From SIG440 sp045580025 (GTDB taxonomy: Bacteria; Bacillota; Clostridia; Monoglobales; Monoglobaceae): DNA of 10,341 nt. The notes beneath the pieces were generated by a model. It worked only from the letters and a program-made list of their open reading frames with translations, searched no databases and had not been told where the DNA came from. The stretch lies in contig JAZNNB010000041.1 in the NCBI GenBank assembly GCA_045580025.1, forward strand, positions 1 through 10,341, read 5' to 3'. Shown one piece after another: positions 1 to 5,000 of this stretch. How positions within the stretch are numbered: position 1 is the stretch's first letter; each line of letters begins with the position of its first letter. Both the position numbers and the translations under genes were made by a program.

Positions 1-168
1 CTTTCGCTTTTTGACGAACTTGACAAATCCGAGAACACCGCCAAAGAAAAGGCAAAGGCTTTGGATGATACAATTTTTGAGCTTCACACAAAATACGGAA
101 GAAATATTTTGAAAACGGGGAAAGGGCTTGAGGTTCACAAAAAAATAATAAATACGGAAGAAAATTGA
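1..168 (+). CDS. dinB: Y-family DNA polymerase (DinB/Pol IV-like), C-terminal fragment
   Basis: Frame 1 is open from the window edge to a TGA at 166-168 and gives 55 residues. The fragment begins LSLFDELDKSE, continues with a lysine/glutamate-rich helix, and has LHTKYGRNILKTG near its end. In clostridial DNA polymerase IV the C-terminus typically holds a QLSLFD-type segment resembling the beta-clamp binding motif, then a charged helix and a KYG/KFG-N-I motif, and this fragment matches that pattern. Such enzymes carry out error-prone translesion synthesis. The polymerase catalytic domain lies outside the window, so the call rests on the tail alone. The next gene starts 32 nt downstream and is functionally unrelated. 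Any other protein ending in a clamp-binding motif would be the alternative. Confidence 0.62.
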   Translation, partial: LSLFDELDKSENTAKEKAKALDDTIFELHTKYGRNILKTGKGLEVHKKIINTEEN

Positions 169-200
169 TTTTTGTGCGTGGCACAGAAAGGATGATAAAA

Positions 201-554
201 ATGGAACTTTTAGAGGTAAAAAAACTTTTGGTTGCAGAGGTGCTTTGCGGTGAGGAGTTGCTTGATACAGAGGTGGACTCTGCTTTTGGCAGTGACCTTA
301 TGAGTGACGTTCTTGCTTTTGTAAACACAAGAGTGTTGTTGCTTACAGGTTTGGTCAATCCTCAGGTGGTGAGAACCGCCGAAATGATGGATATTTTGGC
401 AATAGTTTTTGTCAGAGGAAAACAACCAGGTGAGGATATAATTGAGTTGGCAAAGAGTAAAAATATGGTGCTTTTGACAACACAGAATACCCTCTATACT
501 GCCAGCGGAAAGCTCTACGAGGGAGGACTTACGGGCGAAGAAAAGGGGGAGTAA
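201..554 (+). CDS. DRTGG-domain protein (first of two in the locus)
   Basis: A small soluble protein of 117 residues with no signal peptide or membrane segment. I chose ATG 201 because a GAAAGGA ribosome binding site ends 8 nt upstream. Longer reading from TTG 165 or ATG 192 has poorly placed binding sites, and TTG 165 overlaps the upstream stop. The pattern of a gene start near EVLCGEELL, then GSDLMSDVLAF, a hydrophobic LLLTGLVNPQVVRTAEMMDI strand-helix unit and NMVLLTTQ fits the DRTGG family (PF07085). In other proteins this is a regulatory domain, for example next to CBS domains. It is probably a ligand-binding or protein-interaction module, but no ligand is evident. Its stop is 3 nt before the ATP-binding protein gene, and a second DRTGG gene lies at 2308, which suggests a shared role in the sensory cassette. 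Confidence 0.78.
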   Translation: MELLEVKKLLVAEVLCGEELLDTEVDSAFGSDLMSDVLAFVNTRVLLLTGLVNPQVVRTAEMMDILAIVFVRGKQPGEDIIELAKSKNMVLLTTQNTLYTASGKLYEGGLTGEEKGE

Positions 555-557
555 GAA

Positions 558-986
558 ATGGCAGACGTAATGAAACTTCAGTTTGTAGTCAATGACGGTG
601 ATTTTACCCGTGCCGGCGAAACTTCCAGCAAGGTAAAAAAAACCCTCACACAGTTGGGATTCAGCCCGATTGTTATACGAAAAGTAGCTATTGCTATGTA
701 TGAAGGTGAAATAAATATGGTTATCCATGCCAATGGCGGAACCATAGATGTAGAAATTTCTTCTGAAAAAATCGTTATAGTTATGCAGGATAAAGGCCCC
801 GGTATTGCTGATATCGAAAAAGCAATGCAGGCAGGTTTTTCAACCGCTGACAGCAAGGTGCGTGAGCTTGGTTTTGGTGCGGGGATGGGACTTCCAAATA
901 TGAAAAAATACAGTGACGAAATGGAAATAACAACAGAAATAGGAAAAGGAACCTGTGTTAAACTCACAATAAATGTAAAGGAGTGA
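558..986 (+). CDS. ATP-binding protein, RsbW/RsbT-like anti-sigma or serine kinase fold
   Basis: A 142-residue protein with a complete GHKL/HATPase_c_2 fold and no other domain. The N-box is seen as E49-x3-N53-x3-H57 in a helix. The G1 box is DKGPG at 78-82. A glycine-rich ATP lid spans about 105-112 (GFGAGMGL), and G130-G131-T132 near the end fits the G2 motif. Length and architecture match RsbW/RsbT/SpoIIAB-type proteins, which bind ATP and phosphorylate or sequester partners. There is no histidine dimerisation domain, so it is not a classical sensor kinase. An AGGGGGAG site (544-551) precedes ATG 558, and the stop lies 7 nt before the ATG of the HydS-like gene, so the two are probably co-translated. 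No STAS-domain antagonist or sigma factor is seen nearby, so its target is unknown. It may work as the kinase half of a kinase/phosphatase pair with the PHP protein. Confidence 0.82.
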   Translation: MADVMKLQFVVNDGDFTRAGETSSKVKKTLTQLGFSPIVIRKVAIAMYEGEINMVIHANGGTIDVEISSEKIVIVMQDKGPGIADIEKAMQAGFSTADSKVRELGFGAGMGLPNMKKYSDEMEITTEIGKGTCVKLTINVKE

Positions 987-993
987 GCTTTTG

Positions 994-2307
994 ATGGAAA
1001 CATACTGGCATTCGGTAACTCTTGACAAGGATTTGTGCAAGGGTTGTACTCATTGTCTCAAACTCTGTCCAACTCAGGCAATACGTGTCCAGGGTGGGAA
1101 AGCAAAAATTTTAAAAGAGAGATGCATTGACTGTGGCGAATGTATAAGGGTTTGTCCTTATCATGCAAAAAAGGGTGTGGCAGACAGTCTTTCGATGCTT
1201 AAAAATTTCAGGCATAACGTGGCTTTGGTGGCACCTGCTTTTTATGGTCAGTTCTCGAGGACTGAAGATATAAATGTTATACTTAGTGCACTTTTGGATT
1301 TGGGTTTCGATGATGTTTTTGAGGTAGCAAGGGGTGCTCAGGTAATATCCCAAAAAACAAAAGAGCTTCTTAAATCAGGTGAACTGTTAAAACCCGCAAT
1401 TTCTTCGGCTTGCCCTGCTGTTTTGAGGCTTATTGCTATCAAATTCCCCAATCTTATTCCAAATGTCGTTCCTCTTAAATCACCTATGGAAATTTCTGCT
1501 GAGCAGGCACGATGTGAAGCTGTGAAAAAAACCGGCTTTTCACCTGAAGAGATAGGGATCTTTTTTGTCAGTCCTTGTGCGGCAAAAGCCACTTTTGTAA
1601 AAGGAAATTATACGGTGAAAAAATCAGAGGTGGACGGGGTTATTCCCATAAAAGATATTTGTATAGAAATGTCCCGAAGTGTGAGCAAAATGGCAGAAGA
1701 AAACATAAAAAATCTCAGGGTTTCGGGAAAATCAGGTGTGCTTTGGGCTACCAGTGGCGGTGAAGCAGAGGCGACTGATGCTCAAAAACATATTGCTGTT
1801 GATGAAATACATAATATTATAAAGCTGTTTGAGGATATCGAGGACGGAAAGATGGACGATATTGATTATGTGGAAGCTTTGGCGTGTCCCGGTGGATGTG
1901 TGGGTGGTCCGCTTACCACAGAAAATAGCTTTTCAGCGCGGTCGAAAATTCAAAGAATGTGCAAGAAGATAGAGGACAACAGCCAGCCGTTTTCTGATGA
2001 AATAAATATGTACTGGGCTGAGTCTATTGTATATCGCCCCATTATGAATCTTGACAGTGATATAAATATTGCAATGCAAAAAATGAACAAAATAGAAGAA
2101 CTTTATAACGAATTCCCAAAACTCGATTGCGGTTCTTGTGGTTCACCCAGTTGCCGTGCTCTGGCAGAAGATATTGTGAGAGGTTATGCAAAAGAAACAG
2201 ATTGCATTTTCAAACTGAGAGAAAAGGTAAGTGCACTGGCTCGGGATATGCTGGAGCTTGAAAGTCAAAACACACTTTTTGGAAACAAGAAAACGGAGGA
2301 CAAATAA
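994..2307 (+). CDS. [FeFe] hydrogenase-like protein, putative H2/redox sensor (HydS, group C/D type)
   Basis: A 437-residue protein. ATG 994 is preferred (AAAGGAG at 977-983, spacing 10); TTG 991 directly before it is possible. Domains in order are: two [4Fe-4S] ferredoxin motifs (C15-C18-C21-C25 and C44-C47-C50-C54); an H-cluster domain, about 75-310; and a C-terminal Fe-S motif of the PF04060 type (C379-C382-C387-C404). H-cluster ligands are C140 in SSACP, C195 in SPCAAK, and C298/C302 in ALACPGGCVGG. The proton-transfer cysteine that precedes the first ligand in catalytic enzymes is alanine (A139). The MPC methionine is serine, and the GGGQP tail of the third motif is replaced by GGPLT. 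These changes match enzymes described as sensory, such as Thermotoga maritima HydS. No PAS domain is present, so it resembles group D more than group C. The neighbouring ATPase, DRTGG and PHP genes support a signalling role. Sensing is inferred, not shown. Confidence 0.82.
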   Translation: METYWHSVTLDKDLCKGCTHCLKLCPTQAIRVQGGKAKILKERCIDCGECIRVCPYHAKKGVADSLSMLKNFRHNVALVAPAFYGQFSRTEDINVILSALLDLGFDDVFEVARGAQVISQKTKELLKSGELLKPAISSACPAVLRLIAIKFPNLIPNVVPLKSPMEISAEQARCEAVKKTGFSPEEIGIFFVSPCAAKATFVKGNYTVKKSEVDGVIPIKDICIEMSRSVSKMAEENIKNLRVSGKSGVLWATSGGEAEATDAQKHIAVDEIHNIIKLFEDIEDGKMDDIDYVEALACPGGCVGGPLTTENSFSARSKIQRMCKKIEDNSQPFSDEINMYWAESIVYRPIMNLDSDINIAMQKMNKIEELYNEFPKLDCGSCGSPSCRALAEDIVRGYAKETDCIFKLREKVSALARDMLELESQNTLFGNKKTEDK

Positions 2308-2640
2308 ATGACTGTAAATGAAATTGCAAAAAAGCTGAATTTGACGTTTTATGCTGGTGAGGACCTTGCGGAAAAGAGGGCAAAGGGCTGCTACATAGGC
2401 GACCTTTTGAGCCTTGCTATGTCAAAGGTAACGGAAGAAAATGTGTGGATTACCATACAGACAAATATAAATGTTGTAGCTGTTGCATCTCTTGCGGAAG
2501 CGGCTTGCGTTATTGTTGCTGACGGATGCATTCCAGATGAAAAAACCATTGAAAAGGCAAAGGAACAGGATGTGATTTTGCTGGGCGGTGAAATTTCTGC
2601 TTTTGATGCGGCGGTTGCACTTTCGGAGATGGGAATATGA
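2308..2640 (+). CDS. DRTGG-domain protein (second of two in the locus)
   Basis: A 110-residue soluble protein that starts directly after the stop of the HydS-like gene. CGGAGGA lies 7 nt upstream, at 2294-2300. The N-terminal half reads IAKKLNLTFYAGEDL followed by GCYIGDLLSLAMSKV. A WITIQTNINVVAVASL segment and a DVILLGG strand then follow. The same order of elements appears in the protein at 201-554 (GSDLMSDVLAF, then a hydrophobic beta-alpha unit, then NMVLLTT), so the two are likely distant paralogues in the DRTGG family. It ends with an ATGA overlap into the PHP gene, which implies translational coupling. The ligand or partner is unknown. The N-terminal helix could suggest DNA binding, but no helix-turn-helix is convincing. 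Confidence 0.78.
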   Translation: MTVNEIAKKLNLTFYAGEDLAEKRAKGCYIGDLLSLAMSKVTEENVWITIQTNINVVAVASLAEAACVIVADGCIPDEKTIEKAKEQDVILLGGEISAFDAAVALSEMGI

Positions 2641-3335
2641 GCCTTTTCTATGACCTACATATTCACTCATGCCTTTCGCCTTGTGGCGACGAGGATATGA
2701 CCCCTAACAACATTGTCAATATGTCATATATTAAAGGTCTTGATATAATTGCCGTTACCGACCACAATTCTGCGGGAAATGTAAGGGCTGTTTGTGATGC
2801 TGCAAAAGGAAAAATAAAGGTTGTCCCAGGGATTGAAGTTACAACGGCTGAGGAAGTGCATGTTCTTGGATATTTTCCGAGTATTGAAGCGGCTGAAGAT
2901 ATGGGCGAGTTTTTGAAAGCAAATATGAGTGGTATAAAAAATAACGCTGAAATCTTTGGCAGACAGCTTCTGATGAATGAGGAAGATGAAATTGTTGGTG
3001 AGGAAGAAAATTTACTTATCAGTGCGGTGAATCTTGACATATATGATGTCGAGCGCGAAACCCACAAAAGAGGGGGGATCTTTGTGCCGGCACATATTGA
3101 TCGTACCAGTTACAGCATTACTGCGAATCTTGGATTTTTGCCACCTGATTTAAATGTGGATGCTATTGAAATAACAGAATCCGGACTTTCTGTTTATAAA
3201 GAAAAATATCAGGATTTTGCAATAATTACAGATTCGGATGCACATTTTCTTGAAAACATTTCGGAAAAAAATGTTTTTATTAACAATGCAGTGAAAAAGA
3301 GCCAAAAAATATTTGATTTTTTGTGCAAGTTTTAA
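2637..3335 (+). CDS. PHP-domain metal-dependent phosphoesterase
   Basis: A 232-residue protein of the PHP family (metal-dependent phosphoesterase, TrpH-like). Recognisable metal-binding elements are D6-L-H8-I-H10 at the N-terminus, TDH at 41-43, E67 in PGIEVT, H75 in EVHVLGYF, a histidine in FVPAHIDR near residue 160, and a C-terminal DSDAH. Together these cover the usual tri-metal site, so the protein is probably active. Its length is typical for a stand-alone PHP phosphatase. ATG 2637 overlaps the previous stop (ATGA), with GGAG at 2625-2628. In clostridia, PHP proteins are found beside sensory hydrogenases. A role opposing the RsbW-like kinase is plausible, but the substrate could equally be a nucleotide or a small phosphoester. 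No terminator follows it, so the transcript may run into the hydrogenase operon. Confidence 0.85.
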   Translation: MSLFYDLHIHSCLSPCGDEDMTPNNIVNMSYIKGLDIIAVTDHNSAGNVRAVCDAAKGKIKVVPGIEVTTAEEVHVLGYFPSIEAAEDMGEFLKANMSGIKNNAEIFGRQLLMNEEDEIVGEEENLLISAVNLDIYDVERETHKRGGIFVPAHIDRTSYSITANLGFLPPDLNVDAIEITESGLSVYKEKYQDFAIITDSDAHFLENISEKNVFINNAVKKSQKIFDFLCKF

Positions 3336-3376
3336 TAGGTAAAATTAAAAAAAAGGTAGATTTTTATATTATTATC

Positions 3377-3385
3377 TGTTATAAT
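3377..3385 (+). promoter_or_regulatory. Extended -10 promoter for the hydrogenase structural operon
   Basis: The sequence TGTTATAAT is a perfect TGn-extended -10 element (TATAAT at 3380-3385). A -35 hexamer at the expected distance is weak (TAGATT at 3357-3362, 17-nt spacer, three of six matches), as often seen where the extended -10 carries the promoter. Transcription would begin near 3392 and give a leader of about 145 nt before ATG 3537. This separates expression of the structural genes from the upstream sensory run. Confidence 0.6.
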
Positions 3386-3408
3386 AGTTTAGGTATGTAT
3401 ATTTAAGT

Positions 3409-3426
3409 GTGATATATTTTTAACAA
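3409..3426 (+). promoter_or_regulatory. Possible Rex (NADH/NAD+ sensor) operator
   Basis: The 18-mer GTGATATATTTTTAACAA fits the clostridial Rex consensus TTGTTAA-N4-TTAACAA with a perfect right half (TTAACAA, 3420-3426) and four of seven matches in the left half. It lies about 17-35 nt downstream of the predicted transcription start, where a bound repressor could block elongation. Rex regulates fermentation genes in many clostridia, and an NADH-linked hydrogenase is a sensible target. The weak left half and the AT-rich surroundings keep the confidence low. Confidence 0.3.
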
Positions 3427-3446
3427 TCTTTCTTGAAAAGGTTGTT
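3422..3446 (+). terminator. Leader hairpin, possible attenuator
   Basis: Ten base pairs (one G-U) form between 3422-3431 (AACAATCTTT) and 3437-3446 (AAAGGTTGTT) around a 5-nt loop. The hairpin is followed by TTGTGTC, so there is only a short broken U-tract. It could be a weak terminator for readthrough from the PHP gene, or an attenuator within the hydrogenase leader. It overlaps the candidate Rex half-site. Confidence 0.35.
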
Positions 3447-3482
3447 TTGTGTCATGTTTAGATGTATTCCCAAAAAGGTTTC

Positions 3483-3502
3483 AACATCCAGATTAGGATG
3501 TT
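3483..3502 (+). other. Second leader hairpin upstream of hydC
   Basis: A seven-base-pair perfect stem joins AACATCC (3483-3489) and GGATGTT (3496-3502) around the loop AGATTA. Two further pairs are possible past a bulged T. It lies 17 nt before the AGGAGG site (3520-3525), so it may set translation efficiency or mRNA 5'-end stability. No known riboswitch class is recognised in the leader. Confidence 0.4.
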
Positions 3503-3536
3503 TGACAGTATAAAAGCTTAGGAGGTATTGTTACGA

Positions 3537-4031
3537 ATGGAAAAAAAGACGCTTCCATTTAATGGGACAAAGGAACAGGAAGAACAGCTTAAGGCTGTTA
3601 TCGCGGAACACAAGGACCAGGACGGTGCTGTAATTCCCGTACTTCACAAAGCACAGGAAATTTATGGTTATCTTCCTATTGAGGTTCAGGAAATGATTTC
3701 TGAAGGCCTTGATGTACCGCTGGCGGAAATTTATGGTATTGTTACATTCTATACCCAGTTTTCACTTAACCCCAAGGGCAAGTATCACATCGGCGTATGT
3801 CTTGGTACTGCTTGTTATGTTAAGGGTTCAGGTGATATCTTAGACAAGATTAAGGAAATTTTGGGAATTGAAGTTGGAGAATGCACACCTGACGGTCTCT
3901 TCTCTATTGAAGCTACACGTTGTATCGGTGCTTGCGGTCTTGCTCCGGTTCTCACAGTAAATGATGATGTTTACGGCAGATTGGTTGTTGACGATGTTGC
4001 CGGAATTATCAAAAAATATCAGGAACTCTAA
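3537..4031 (+). CDS. hydC: NADH-linked [FeFe] hydrogenase subunit HydC (NuoE-like, [2Fe-2S])
   Basis: A 164-residue NuoE/24-kDa-type subunit of the hydrogenase complex. It carries a thioredoxin-fold [2Fe-2S] cluster bound by C88, C93, C129 and C133 (CLGTAC, later CIGAC), all present. The N-terminal helical domain has the family pattern VLHKAQEIYGYLP and IYGIVTFYTQF. In trimeric bifurcating hydrogenases this subunit passes electrons to or from HydB in the cytoplasm. Start choice: AGGAGG at 3520-3525 lies 11 nt before ATG 3537. The in-frame TTG at 3528 is only 2 nt from it and is rejected. It is the first gene of the structural operon behind the extended -10 promoter. Its stop overlaps the next start by one base (TAATG). 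The letter follows Thermotoga maritima naming. Confidence 0.9.
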   Translation: MEKKTLPFNGTKEQEEQLKAVIAEHKDQDGAVIPVLHKAQEIYGYLPIEVQEMISEGLDVPLAEIYGIVTFYTQFSLNPKGKYHIGVCLGTACYVKGSGDILDKIKEILGIEVGECTPDGLFSIEATRCIGACGLAPVLTVNDDVYGRLVVDDVAGIIKKYQEL

Positions 4032-4582
4032 TGCGGGAAATTTCACTTCATATTCTTGACATTGTCCAGAATTCAATAGCTGCACAGGCTGATGAAATAG
4101 AGGTTGATGTCATTGAGAATAGAGAACAGGATACTTTGACGGTTGTTATCCGTGATAATGGCTGTGGAATGTCAGAGGAATTTCTTAAAAAGGTTGTTGA
4201 CCCGTTTACCACCAAGCGAACAACCCGAAAGGTCGGGCTTGGAATACCTCTTTTCAAAATGGCGGCTGAAAACACAGGCGGAAGTTTTGAAATATGGTCC
4301 AAAGAGGGTGAGGGGACTTCTGTTTCGGCGGTGTTTGGTTTTAGCCACATTGACCGCCAACCTCTTGGCGATATGGCAGGGACAATGCTTAGCCTTTTTA
4401 CAGCATATGAGGATATAAGGTTTTTGTATAGACATAAAGTCCACGAAAAGGAATTTTTTGTTGACACAAAAGAAATTAAAAACGTGCTTGGAGATATTTC
4501 CTTTCAGGCACCTGAGGTTTATCTGTGGCTTTCTGACTTTTTGAAGGAAGGCGAAGAAGAACTGAATCAAATGGAGGTATAA
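4031..4582 (+). CDS. Histidine-kinase-like ATPase encoded inside the hydrogenase operon
   Basis: A 183-residue protein whose first ~105 residues form a GHKL ATPase domain. N14 lies in the N-box helix DIVQNSIAA. The G1 box is DNGCGM (42-47), an F-box-like VVDPFTTKR is near 55-63, the G2 box is GLGI (69-72), and GEGTSVS is near 94-100. The remaining ~80 residues are charged and unrecognised, and contain no phosphoacceptor histidine domain or membrane segment. ATP-binding proteins of this type are commonly found between the NuoE-like gene and the rest of clostridial hydrogenase operons. Their function is not established to my knowledge. TAATG overlap with hydC (AGGA at 4021-4024) implies translational coupling. 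It might phosphorylate or regulate the enzyme, or assist assembly. Both ideas are inference. Confidence 0.82.
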   Translation: MREISLHILDIVQNSIAAQADEIEVDVIENREQDTLTVVIRDNGCGMSEEFLKKVVDPFTTKRTTRKVGLGIPLFKMAAENTGGSFEIWSKEGEGTSVSAVFGFSHIDRQPLGDMAGTMLSLFTAYEDIRFLYRHKVHEKEFFVDTKEIKNVLGDISFQAPEVYLWLSDFLKEGEEELNQMEV

Positions 4583-4584
4583 AA

Positions 4585-4950
4585 ATGAAAAGCTTAGCTG
4601 AACTTGAAGCAATAAGAAACAAAGCGAAAGGCTCTGTTAATTTAAGAAAAGACGATAATGCAATTCGCGTTGTTGTTGGTATGGCAACTTGCGGAATTGC
4701 AGCAGGTGCAAAGCCTGTAATGAACGCTCTTATGGAAGAAGTAGCAAAGAGAAACCTTGAAAATGTAGCAGTTACTCAGACCGGTTGCATCGGTGTTTGT
4801 CGCTTAGAGCCAATCGTTGAGGTTATGGTTCCCGGTGAAGAAAAGGTTACTTATGTTAAGGTTGACCCTCAAAAGGCTGCTGAAATAGTAAGTGAACATA
4901 TTGTTAACGGACGCGTGGTTACAAAGTATACAATTGGTGCAGCACAGTAA
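4585..4950 (+). CDS. Thioredoxin-like (2Fe-2S) ferredoxin-domain protein, three cysteines
   Basis: A 121-residue protein with the thioredoxin-like ferredoxin fold seen at the N-terminus of NuoF-type subunits. The second cysteine pair is intact (C68 and C72 in TGCIGVC). The first pair keeps only C36 in MATCGIAAGA, because the partner five residues later is G41. The cluster therefore lacks one classical ligand. The GIAAGA segment looks conserved in this small family rather than damaged. The protein ends with a VNGRVVTKY tail like the VKGRIVKRL of HydB, which points to a common origin with HydB's N-terminal domain. GGAGG at 4573-4577 precedes ATG 4585, 2 nt after the previous stop. A gap of 50 nt with no recognisable element follows. 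It may be an accessory electron carrier or an assembly partner. Confidence 0.85.
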   Translation: MKSLAELEAIRNKAKGSVNLRKDDNAIRVVVGMATCGIAAGAKPVMNALMEEVAKRNLENVAVTQTGCIGVCRLEPIVEVMVPGEEKVTYVKVDPQKAAEIVSEHIVNGRVVTKYTIGAAQ

Positions 4951-5000
4951 TTTCTGCCCATTTTAAAACTTGAAAAAACGGAAAGGTTAGGTGTTAAATT

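Noticed and set aside
165..200. N-terminal extension of the first DRTGG protein from TTG 165 or ATG 192
   Set aside because: TTG 165 overlaps the upstream stop and lacks a binding site, and ATG 192 sits on the GAAAGGA motif itself. That motif is well spaced only for ATG 201.
210..728. 172-residue minus-strand reading frame
   Set aside because: It is antisense to two well-supported genes, has no family signature or ribosome binding site, and has a composition typical of a shadow frame.
4048..4612. Overlapping minus-strand frames of 139 and 146 residues
   Set aside because: Both lie opposite the GHKL ATPase gene, whose motifs are clear. Neither has a recognisable domain.
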